Source: an uncultured Bacteroidales bacterium (lineage in GTDB: Bacteria > Bacteroidota > Bacteroidia > Bacteroidales > FEN-979). From it: DNA of 32,673 nt. Every line of letters begins with the position of its first letter. Position 1 is the first letter of the stretch. Below the pieces are notes generated by a model. It was not told the DNA's origin and did not search any database. It was given only the letters and a program-made list of their open reading frames with translations. The translations under genes and the position numbers were made by a program. Location: contig CAILVF010000009.1 in the NCBI GenBank assembly GCA_903837605.1, positions 1 through 32,673 on the forward strand, written 5' to 3'. This document shows, in pieces, positions 1 through 7,857 of the stretch.

Positions 1-1
1 A

Positions 2-1717
2 ATCCGTAATCCGAAACTCTGGTGGCCTAACGGCATGGGGTCACCATTCCTGTATCCATTGAATTATTATTGTTTTCTTGCGGATGAGATGGTTGGTAAA
101 GGCCGGCGAAAGGTTGGATTGCGGACCATCGAACTTAAACAGGAAAAAGACAGTATTGGTGACAGCTTTACGTTTCTTGTCAATCATATGCCGGTTTTCA
201 TAAAAGGCGCAAATTACATTCCCCAGGACAATTTTCCTTCCCGGGTCGCCGATTCAACATACAGGACCCTTTTGGAGGAAGTTAAAAGCCTTAACATGAA
301 CATGCTCCGGGTCTGGGGAGGAGGCATCTATGAAAAGGATATCTTTTACGATCTCTGTGATGAATCGGGGATCATGATCTGGCAGGATTTTATGTTTGCC
401 TGCGCTGTTTACCCGGGGAGCAGGGAGTTTTTGGAGAATGCTGATATCGAATCAGCCCAGAATATAGTGCGCCTCCGGAATCATCCCTGCCTTGCCCTTT
501 GGTGCGGGAACAATGAGATCGATGAGGGCTGGAAGAACTGGGGATGGATACAGCAATATAATTATACACCCCTTGACTCCGCCCTGGTCTACCAGGGGTA
601 TAAGGACCTTTTTACCGTTGTGCTCAGAAATAATGTGGAACACTTTGATACACTAAGGCCTTATATAGCCTCTTCTCCCCTTTTCGGATGGGGCAGGCCA
701 GAGAGCAGGCGCAGCGGTGACATGCATTACTGGGGCGTCTGGTGGGGGAAGTATCCCTTCTCGGTTTACAAGGAAAATACAGGGCGTTTTATGTCGGAAT
801 ACGGCTTCCAGGCGTTCCCCGACATAAGCAGTTTAAGGCAGATTGCCAGGCCCGGTGACCTGCAGCCTGGATCTGCTGTGATGAAAGTCCACCAGAAACA
901 TCCAACCGGCTATGAGACCATTGACGAATATTTAATACGTGAGTTTAAACGTCCGGCGGATTTTGAATCCTATGCTTATGTTAGCCAGGTACTCCAGGCT
1001 GAAGGAATAAAAACCGCTATCGAAGCCCATCGCAGGGCCATGCCAAGGTGCATGGGGACATTATTCTGGCAGTATAATGATTGCTGGCCGGTGGTTTCCT
1101 GGTCAGCCAGGGATTATTACGGCTCACCAAAAGCCCTGCATTTTTATTTGCATAAGGAATTTAACGATATGCTGGTTTCTCCTGTAATTGAGAAAGGAAG
1201 GCTAAGGGTATATGTTATTTCCGACCGGTCCTCAGCAACCAGGGGGATTCTGAGAATACGAATCACTGATTTCAATGGAAAGGTGCTCAGGGACAGTTCT
1301 CAAAGACTTACCATTGCCAGGCTTACTTCCTCATGCCGCTTCGATGCAGATTCCTCCTCCTTCATGAAAGGTATTGACCCTTGTAAAGTTGTGCTTACAG
1401 CTTTATTTATCACTGAAGACGGCGGTCATCAGCAATACAGAAACTCTTATTATTTTGTTCCGGTCAAAGATTTGGCGCTCGAAAAATCTGTTATCACGAA
1501 AGAACTGACGGAAATATCCGGTGGTTATAAGATCACCCTGAGAAGCGGCAAACTTGCGAGGAATGTCTGGCTTTCATCAGATATCGCCGGAAAGTTCTTA
1601 AAAAATTATGAAGATATCATGCCGGGCGAACCCCTGGAAATCTTCTTTATGACATCATACAAGCATCAGGACCTTCCTGATAAAATCAGGATCCGTTCAA
1701 TCCGTGACACTTATTAG
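2..1717 (+). CDS. Beta-mannosidase, glycoside hydrolase family 2 (5' end outside window)
   Basis: This enzyme should remove terminal beta-linked mannose from the non-reducing end of oligosaccharides such as N-glycan cores or mannans. The reading frame is open from base 2 and encodes a family-typical stretch (NPKLWWPNGMGSPFLYPL) before the first in-frame ATG at 35, so the gene starts upstream and 35 is not the true start. The GH2 acid/base glutamate is in WCGNNE (codon 515-517) and the nucleophile is in MSEYGFQAFP (codon 797-799). Other landmarks are FIKGANYIPQDNFPSR and MLRVWGGGIYE. About 571 residues are present. Full beta-mannosidases are usually near 850, so the N-terminal sugar-binding domain is mostly missing here and any signal peptide cannot be judged. 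It ends 11 bases before the GH92 gene, which fits shared mannoside degradation. Confidence 0.92.
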   Translation: MRNPKLWWPNGMGSPFLYPLNYYCFLADEMVGKGRRKVGLRTIELKQEKDSIGDSFTFLVNHMPVFIKGANYIPQDNFPSRVADSTYRTLLEEVKSLNMNMLRVWGGGIYEKDIFYDLCDESGIMIWQDFMFACAVYPGSREFLENADIESAQNIVRLRNHPCLALWCGNNEIDEGWKNWGWIQQYNYTPLDSALVYQGYKDLFTVVLRNNVEHFDTLRPYIASSPLFGWGRPESRRSGDMHYWGVWWGKYPFSVYKENTGRFMSEYGFQAFPDISSLRQIARPGDLQPGSAVMKVHQKHPTGYETIDEYLIREFKRPADFESYAYVSQVLQAEGIKTAIEAHRRAMPRCMGTLFWQYNDCWPVVSWSARDYYGSPKALHFYLHKEFNDMLVSPVIEKGRLRVYVISDRSSATRGILRIRITDFNGKVLRDSSQRLTIARLTSSCRFDADSSSFMKGIDPCKVVLTALFITEDGGHQQYRNSYYFVPVKDLALEKSVITKELTEISGGYKITLRSGKLARNVWLSSDIAGKFLKNYEDIMPGEPLEIFFMTSYKHQDLPDKIRIRSIRDTY

Positions 1718-1728
1718 ACTATTTTAAT

Positions 1729-4662
1729 ATGAGACAGTTCGTAATCCTGGGAATCCTGATCCTGTCTGTAATCCTGCATTCCTGTAAAGAAGAAAAAAGA
1801 CCACCTTCAGGTTTCGTCGATCCGTTTATAGGAACAGGCGGCCATGGACATACCTATCCCGGGGTGAGCCTGCCTTTCGGTATGATACAGCTTAGCCCCG
1901 ATACCCGGCTTGAGGGTTGGGATGGTTGCTCAGCCTATCATAACAGCGATTCGGTGATCTATGGCTTCAGTCATACGCATCTCAGCGGGACAGGCTGTTC
2001 CGATTACGGGGACATTCTCATCATGCCGGTCAAAGGCCCGTCAGTGCTGGATAATTACGGATTCCGGTCGGGTTTCAGGAAATCCACCGAAAAAGCAAGG
2101 CCGGGGTACTATTCCGTTGAACTTGACAAGCCGGGAGTTAACGCTGAGTTCACTACCACCCTCAGGACAGGGATGCACCGCTATACGTTTAAGGACCCTG
2201 CCGGTGCCGCCGTAGTGCTCGACCTCAGGCACCGGGACCTGGTGCTGGATGCAAGTTTGAAAATTTCCGGCACTGATGAAATAGAGGGAATGCGCACTTC
2301 CCAGGCCTGGGCAGCAAAACAAACCCTGTTTTTTGTCATCAGGTTTTCAAAGCCCATCTCAGCCTCCAGGATACAGTCTGGAGGGAAAGACATCCCCGGC
2401 ATTCATGAATTGCGCAGTACCGATATCAAAGCGGAGTTCAGTTTCGCTCTGGGCAAAGAGGAACCCCTGATGCTAAAGATCGGGATTTCCGCCCTCAGTA
2501 CCGAAGGCGCAAGGAACAACCTCGAAAAGGAAAATCCCGGCTGGGATTTTAATTCAGTTGAAAGATCGGCTTCCGAAGCCTGGAATAAGGAATTGGGTAA
2601 AATCACTGTCGAAGGCGGGAGTACCGATCAGAAAACCATCTTTTATACTGCATTATACCATACCCAGCTCAGCCCGAATCTATACATGGACGCCGATGGA
2701 CAATATCTCGGAAGGGATATGAAACCTCATGCTGCGAAAGGGTTTGATTATTATACCGTATTTTCTCTCTGGGACACCTACAGGGCAGAGCATCCACTGC
2801 TCACCCTGACCGACAGAAAACGTACAAACGACTTTATCAATACGTTTCTAAGGCAGTACCTGGAGGGCGGCAAACTGCCGGTTTGGGAGCTTTCGTCAAA
2901 TGAAACCGGTTGCATGATTGGATACCATTCCGTACCGGTTATTGCCGATGCATATTTAAAAGGTATTTCAGGTTTCGACACTGACCTGGCTTTAAAGGCC
3001 ATGAAGAACAGCGCAGAGCAGGATGAACTCGGACTGAAATACTATAGGACCATGGGATTTATTCCCTCCGACGAGGAAGGTGAGTCCGTTTCAAAAACCC
3101 TGGAGTACGCATACGATGACTGGTGTATTGCCCAAATGGCGAAATCACTGGGAAAAACGGATGATTATAACATTTACATACGCCGGGCCCAATACTACAA
3201 AAACCTTTATGATCATTCTACAGGGTTCATGCGTGCCAAAGCCAATTCAGGATGGTTCTCCCCTTTTGATCCTGCGGAAGTCAATTTCAATTACACGGAA
3301 GCTAATGCCTGGCAATATAGTTTTTATGTTCCCCAGGACATCAGCGGCTTAATGAACCTGATGGGTGGCAGGGATAGTTTTTCAGTTAAACTTGATTCGA
3401 TGTTCAATGCATCCTCAGCTACTTCAGGAAGGGAGCAGGCTGATATTTCGGGCATGATTGGCCAGTACGCTCATGGTAATGAACCCAGCCATCATATAGC
3501 TTACCTTTACGATTATGCCGGCCAGCCCTGGAAAACACAAAGGCTTATCCACACAATATGCAGCCGGTTGTACAACAATGATCCCGACGGTTTATGCGGA
3601 AACGAAGATTGCGGACAAATGAGTGCCTGGTATGTACTCAGCGCAATGGGTTTTTACCCGGTTGTCCCGGCCTCCGGGGTATATGCTATCGGCAGCCCGC
3701 TGTTTCCCAAGGTTTCCATTCATCTTGAGAACGGGAAAACTTTTACCATCGTGGCGAAAAATATCAGCGCGAAAAATTTTTACATCAAGTCTGCAACGCT
3801 TAATGGCCAGCCCTATAGTAAATGTTACATTACCCATTCAGATATTGTGAACGGAGGAACCCTGTCGTTCACCATGTCGCCAAAACCTGACACCCTTTGG
3901 GGAAGCAGGCAGGGTGATTTCCCCGTCTCATCCATTACCGGGAACCTTATAACCCCTGTGCCTGCAGTCGAAAAGGCTCAAAAAACATTTATGGACTCAA
4001 CCTTTCTGGTCTTGTCATGCCCTGTTCCCGGTTCGAAAATATATTTTACACTTGACGGGAAAGAACCTGATGAAAAATCGGCCCTTTATTCAGGAGCTGT
4101 CCGTATCGATAAAACCACAAAACTTAAAGCCTTTGCAGCAGCCACTGGATGTGAAAGGAGTTTCGTTATTGAAGCCACATTCATGAAAATTCCAAAAAAC
4201 AGGAAAATCAATTTGCTGACGAAATATTCAGGGCAGTATTCGGGCGGAGGAGACCTCGCCCTGGTTGATTTCATCAGGGGCGGAAAAAGTTTTAAAACAG
4301 GCGGCTGGCAGGGTTACGAAGGTGTTGATGTTTCGGCAGTCATAGACCTCGGATCAGTTCAGGCTGTACATGAACTCTCGCTCGGCTGTTACCAGGACCA
4401 GGGCGCATGGATATTCATGCCACTGGAAGTGAAGTTTGCAGTTTCTCGGGATAATATAAATTATACGGAACTCCCTGTTGTCAAAAATACTGTTGATGAA
4501 AAAACAAACGGGGCGGTAACCAAAGATTTTACTCTTAAGCCTTCCGGGGTTTCGGCAAGGTATATCAAAGTCGTTGCGGTTAACCGCGGTAATTGCCCGG
4601 CCTGGCATCCCGGGGCCGGTAAAAAAGCCTGGCTCTTTGTTGATGAAATCCTTATCAGATGA
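1729..4662 (+). CDS. GH92 alpha-mannosidase, lipoprotein, with C-terminal accessory domains
   Basis: GH92 enzymes are calcium-dependent exo-alpha-mannosidases that trim high-mannose N-glycans and yeast mannan. The N-terminus is a lipoprotein signal ending LHSC, with acylated Cys19, so the enzyme is probably anchored in the outer or periplasmic membrane face. The mature start, VDPFIGTGGHGHTYPGVSLP, is the family hallmark. Further motifs are SLWDTYRAEHPLL (Asp349), HGNEPSHH with the likely general-acid Glu585, and GNEDCGQMSAWY (Glu626, Asp627), where the catalytic base region lies. After the catalytic part (to about residue 745) comes a chitobiase C-terminal-like module (about 755-819, YFTLDGKEP). 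A discoidin (F5/8 C)-like module follows (about 821-977). At 977 residues it is longer than the usual 750 because of these modules. Its stop overlaps the next start by ATGA, indicating translational coupling. Confidence 0.94.
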   Translation: MRQFVILGILILSVILHSCKEEKRPPSGFVDPFIGTGGHGHTYPGVSLPFGMIQLSPDTRLEGWDGCSAYHNSDSVIYGFSHTHLSGTGCSDYGDILIMPVKGPSVLDNYGFRSGFRKSTEKARPGYYSVELDKPGVNAEFTTTLRTGMHRYTFKDPAGAAVVLDLRHRDLVLDASLKISGTDEIEGMRTSQAWAAKQTLFFVIRFSKPISASRIQSGGKDIPGIHELRSTDIKAEFSFALGKEEPLMLKIGISALSTEGARNNLEKENPGWDFNSVERSASEAWNKELGKITVEGGSTDQKTIFYTALYHTQLSPNLYMDADGQYLGRDMKPHAAKGFDYYTVFSLWDTYRAEHPLLTLTDRKRTNDFINTFLRQYLEGGKLPVWELSSNETGCMIGYHSVPVIADAYLKGISGFDTDLALKAMKNSAEQDELGLKYYRTMGFIPSDEEGESVSKTLEYAYDDWCIAQMAKSLGKTDDYNIYIRRAQYYKNLYDHSTGFMRAKANSGWFSPFDPAEVNFNYTEANAWQYSFYVPQDISGLMNLMGGRDSFSVKLDSMFNASSATSGREQADISGMIGQYAHGNEPSHHIAYLYDYAGQPWKTQRLIHTICSRLYNNDPDGLCGNEDCGQMSAWYVLSAMGFYPVVPASGVYAIGSPLFPKVSIHLENGKTFTIVAKNISAKNFYIKSATLNGQPYSKCYITHSDIVNGGTLSFTMSPKPDTLWGSRQGDFPVSSITGNLITPVPAVEKAQKTFMDSTFLVLSCPVPGSKIYFTLDGKEPDEKSALYSGAVRIDKTTKLKAFAAATGCERSFVIEATFMKIPKNRKINLLTKYSGQYSGGGDLALVDFIRGGKSFKTGGWQGYEGVDVSAVIDLGSVQAVHELSLGCYQDQGAWIFMPLEVKFAVSRDNINYTELPVVKNTVDEKTNGAVTKDFTLKPSGVSARYIKVVAVNRGNCPAWHPGAGKKAWLFVDEILIR

Positions 4663-5549
4663 GTAACAGCAAAATTAAAGCCGATCTGATCCTTTTACTT
4701 GCTGCGGCGATCTGGGGATTTGCTTTTGTTGCCCAGCGTATGGGGATGGATTACGTTGGTCCGTTTACCTATAACGGGGTCAGGTTTTCTCTCGGCTTAC
4801 TTGTTTTGCTTCCCCTTTTATACAATAAACTCCGCAAAGGCAAAAAACTCTTGAATACCGGTTCCTCAATGGAACGTCGTAAGATACTTATTGGCTCCGC
4901 GCTAACCGGGCTGCTGTTATTTGCCGGGGTTGCCCTGCAACAGCTGGGCCTTCAAACAACCACTGCAGGGAAGGCAGGGTTCTTAACCGAACTTTATGTC
5001 GTGTTTGTCCCGGTTATAGGTTTGTTCTTCGGGCAGAGGAGCAATTTGTTCATCTGGGCAGGGATGCTTATTTCCGTTGCTGGCCTGTACCTGCTATGCA
5101 TAACTACCGGATTCAACCTGGGTACAGGCGATTCCCTCGTGCTGATGTGCTCTTTTGTATTCACCTTCCATGTGCTGTTCATCGGCTGGCTTTCTCCGCG
5201 TATGGATTCCATTTTACTGGCGGTAATTCAATTTTCAATCACTGCCGTTCTAAACCTTGTTGTGGCATTTTCCATTGAAGCGGTAAGCCTTGCCAAAGTA
5301 TTCCAGGCATGGCTTCCCATCGCTTATGGAGGGATACTATCGGTTGGCGTGGCATATACTCTTCAGATCATCGCCCAGAAAACAGCACATCCTGCGTATG
5401 TCAGCATCATACTTGGTCTGGAAGCAGTTTTTGCGGTCATAGGAGGAATGATGCTGCTGGGGGAGACTATGACAATGCGGATGGTTGGCGGCTGTTTACT
5501 GATGCTGGCCGGAACCGTTTTGGTCCAGTTAAAAGGCAAATCCACATGA
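4659..5549 (+). CDS. EamA/DMT-family membrane transporter
   Basis: This is a drug/metabolite transporter superfamily protein of the EamA type, predicted to have ten membrane helices in two repeated halves (about residues 8-145 and 150-292). The first helix region, LILLLAAAIWGFAFVAQRMG, and the late segment ILGLEAVFAVIGGMMLLGE are characteristic, including the conserved glutamate-containing EPV/EAVFA-like signature of the second half. The substrate cannot be read from sequence; family members export amino acids, nucleotides or other metabolites. The ATG overlaps the GH92 stop, so it is co-translated with a mannosidase, which makes movement of a catabolic product or intermediate possible but unproven. 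At 296 residues the length is normal. Confidence 0.88.
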   Translation: MSNSKIKADLILLLAAAIWGFAFVAQRMGMDYVGPFTYNGVRFSLGLLVLLPLLYNKLRKGKKLLNTGSSMERRKILIGSALTGLLLFAGVALQQLGLQTTTAGKAGFLTELYVVFVPVIGLFFGQRSNLFIWAGMLISVAGLYLLCITTGFNLGTGDSLVLMCSFVFTFHVLFIGWLSPRMDSILLAVIQFSITAVLNLVVAFSIEAVSLAKVFQAWLPIAYGGILSVGVAYTLQIIAQKTAHPAYVSIILGLEAVFAVIGGMMLLGETMTMRMVGGCLLMLAGTVLVQLKGKST

Positions 5550-5580
5550 ACCATTTTCATGAGATCCGAAAATTGAAAAT

Positions 5581-6927
5581 ATGAAACAGACGTACAGATT
5601 TTTATTTATTGCCCTGTCCATGCTGTTGCCATGGCTGGCTGTGGCCCAGGATATGGCTTCCAAAACTCCTGCAAGCAATAGCGAACAATTTCGGTTCGAT
5701 GACTTTTTTTTCAACAAAACCCTGCGTATCGATTATTTTCTGGCAGGGGACAGGTCAGGGGAAGCTGTTTTTTTTCGTGAGATGAGGGAAGAACCCAATT
5801 ACGGTGGGCCTCATAACAACCTTCACGCATTAAAGAATACCGGGACATACCGTTACCTGCTAATCGATTCCGCTTCGGGGGAGCTGTTGTTTTCAAAAGG
5901 ATTCTGCAGCCTGTTCCAGGAGTGGCAGGGAACTCCTGAAGCAAAGGAGATCAGAAGGGCCTTCCCGATGGTAGCGGTAATGCCGTTCCCGAAGAAGACC
6001 GTGCAATTTGTAATTGAAAAAAGATCTTATGAGACAGGGATATTCGGAAAATTGTTCGAGATGAAGATAAGGCCTGATGACTATTTTATCCTGAAAGACA
6101 GCATCCACAGGTTTCAAACTGAAAAACTCCTGTATTCTGGGGACCCTTCAACCCATGTTGATATAGCTTTTCTTGCTGAAGGTTATACAGAAACCGAAAT
6201 GCCGAAATTCCTGGCCGACGCCCGTTCCATGGCTGATTATTTCTTATCGGTTGAGCCTTACAGCAATTTTCGTGACAGGTTTAACTTCTATGCAGTGAGT
6301 TCTCCTTCCGACGAATCAGGAGTAAGCATACCGGGGAAGGAACTGTATGTAAACACCAATATTCACAGCAGTTTCTATACGTTCGACATGGATCGATACC
6401 TTACCAGTTTCGATACCAGGTCCATTTATGACATTGCCGCAAATGTTCCATATGATGCAATTTTTGTGCTTGTCAATTCGAAGCGCTATGGTGGCGGTGG
6501 TTTTTATAATCATTATTGTGAAGGGACTGTCGATAACCAATATTCAAAGATTGTAGCGGTGCATGAATTCGGCCATTCCTTTGCCGGGCTGGCCGATGAA
6601 TATTACAACTCGGAAGTAAGCTATTCCGGCTTTTACAATCTTAAAGTTGAACCATGGGAGGCGAATCTGACAACCAATATCGATTTTGAATCAAAATGGA
6701 AGGCTATGGTAACACCCGGTTTGCCATTGCCAACGCCCAGGAAACCTGAGTTCAAGGATGCTACCGGCATGTTTGAAGGCGGAGGGTACGTGGGTAAGGG
6801 GATTTACAGCCCGTCAATGGATTGCAGGATGAAATCAAACGAGGCCGGAGGATTTTGCCCCGTTTGCCGGAAAGCAATAGTCAGGATGATCCGGTATTAT
6901 TCGGGGCTGGATACAGAGAGTAACTAA
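5581..6927 (+). CDS. Secreted M64-family zinc metallopeptidase (IgA peptidase M64-like)
   Basis: This looks like a peptidase family M64 protein, the family named for an IgA-cleaving enzyme of a Clostridium and common in Bacteroidota. A signal peptide is evident (LLPWLAVAQ, cleavage near residue 23). An M64 N-terminal beta domain covers roughly residues 25-150 and the catalytic domain about 190-445. The zinc site HEFGHSFAGLADEYY carries His328, Glu329 and His332, with the downstream Asp339/Glu340 typical of the family. Four clustered cysteines near the end (DCRMK, then FCPVCR) match the family's C-terminal signature. It has no lipobox, so it is periplasmic or exported. Lying between mannosidases and catabolic genes, it may cleave the protein part of a glycoprotein. 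Specificity for immunoglobulin should not be assumed. Confidence 0.9.
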   Translation: MKQTYRFLFIALSMLLPWLAVAQDMASKTPASNSEQFRFDDFFFNKTLRIDYFLAGDRSGEAVFFREMREEPNYGGPHNNLHALKNTGTYRYLLIDSASGELLFSKGFCSLFQEWQGTPEAKEIRRAFPMVAVMPFPKKTVQFVIEKRSYETGIFGKLFEMKIRPDDYFILKDSIHRFQTEKLLYSGDPSTHVDIAFLAEGYTETEMPKFLADARSMADYFLSVEPYSNFRDRFNFYAVSSPSDESGVSIPGKELYVNTNIHSSFYTFDMDRYLTSFDTRSIYDIAANVPYDAIFVLVNSKRYGGGGFYNHYCEGTVDNQYSKIVAVHEFGHSFAGLADEYYNSEVSYSGFYNLKVEPWEANLTTNIDFESKWKAMVTPGLPLPTPRKPEFKDATGMFEGGGYVGKGIYSPSMDCRMKSNEAGGFCPVCRKAIVRMIRYYSGLDTESN

Positions 6928-6963
6928 AGTCAACCTTCAGCAGGGTATTACAAAGGCTTAAAA

Positions 6964-7764
6964 ATGATGAAAGGACTGGTTTTTGATATAAGGAAGTTTA
7001 CAGTTCACGATGGTCCGGGTATCAGGTGTACTGTTTTTTTTAAAGGATGCCCCATGTCCTGCCGGTGGTGCCATAACCCCGAAAGCCAGAGCGGGTTGCC
7101 GGAGACAAGCACGAAAGCGGTCTCTCTTGATGGCCGCATATTCACCGAAGAAGAAACGGCAGGTACCTGGATGGAGGTTGATGACATCCTTGAAGAAGTT
7201 GCCAGGGACCGGGTCTTTTATGATGAATCTGGAGGCGGCATAACCATCTCGGGCGGCGAACCGGCCGGTCAGCCTGAATTTTTGCTGTCAATGCTGAAAG
7301 AACTCAAGACAATGGGCCTTCATACAGCTTTGGATACCTGCGGACATACTGAATGGAAGAACATAGTGGCCACTATGGATTATATAGATTTGTATCTTTA
7401 TGACCTGAAGATAATCGATGAGGGTCTTCACCTGAAATATACGGGAGTTTCGAACAAACTCATCCTTGAGAACCTCAAAAAGCTGGCCGGCTTGGGAAAG
7501 AAGATCATTGTGAGGGTGCCGGTGGTTCCGGGGATCAATGATGATGATGAGAGCTTCAGGGCATTGTATTTGTATCTTGAACCCTTTGGGAAAGCGCTGA
7601 ATGAAATAAACCTACTGCCCTATCATGCAGCAGCAGAAAATAAATACAAGCGGTTTGGGAAGGAGAACCTCATGAAAGATATAAAAAGCCTGCCGAAGGA
7701 AGCTTTGATTAAGAGAATGGAAGAACTGGAATCTTTGGGATATGTTGTCAGGATCGGGGGATAA
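6964..7764 (+). CDS. Glycyl radical enzyme activating protein (radical SAM), short form
   Basis: This radical SAM enzyme should install the glycyl radical on the enzyme encoded next door. The [4Fe-4S]/SAM motif is Cys29-x3-Cys33-x2-Cys36 in GCPMSCRWCHNPES, preceded by the activase signature VHDGPGIRCTVFFKGC. The SAM-binding GGE motif appears as GGGITISGGEPAGQPEF. Most activases of dehydratase-type glycyl radical enzymes are near 300 residues and carry an inserted ferredoxin-like domain with two CxxCxxCxxxC clusters right after HNPES. Here that interval (residues about 41-70) has no cysteine at all, so the protein is a compact, pyruvate formate-lyase-activase-like form of 266 residues. The order activase then enzyme, with 93 bases between, makes the pairing very likely. 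The cytosolic reaction needs reduced flavodoxin or ferredoxin and anoxic conditions. Confidence 0.93.
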   Translation: MMKGLVFDIRKFTVHDGPGIRCTVFFKGCPMSCRWCHNPESQSGLPETSTKAVSLDGRIFTEEETAGTWMEVDDILEEVARDRVFYDESGGGITISGGEPAGQPEFLLSMLKELKTMGLHTALDTCGHTEWKNIVATMDYIDLYLYDLKIIDEGLHLKYTGVSNKLILENLKKLAGLGKKIIVRVPVVPGINDDDESFRALYLYLEPFGKALNEINLLPYHAAAENKYKRFGKENLMKDIKSLPKEALIKRMEELESLGYVVRIGG

Positions 7765-7772
7765 TAAGAGAT

Positions 7773-7836
7773 AACTGGATAACTGGATAACTGGATAACT
7801 GGATGACTGGATGACTGGATGACTGGATGACTGGAT
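7773..7836. repeat. Tandem array of an 8-base unit, eight copies
   Basis: Eight back-to-back copies of an octamer fill most of the gap between activase and glycyl radical enzyme. The first four read aactggat (7773-7804) and the next four gactggat (7805-7836). They are otherwise perfect. The array ends 21 bases before the ATG at 7858, so it lies in the translation-initiation region of the downstream gene. Eight is not a multiple of three, and the array is outside coding sequence, so a copy-number change would alter spacing and not frame. Confidence 0.97.
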
Positions 7837-7857
7837 GGTTAGTAATAAAGAGTTTAT

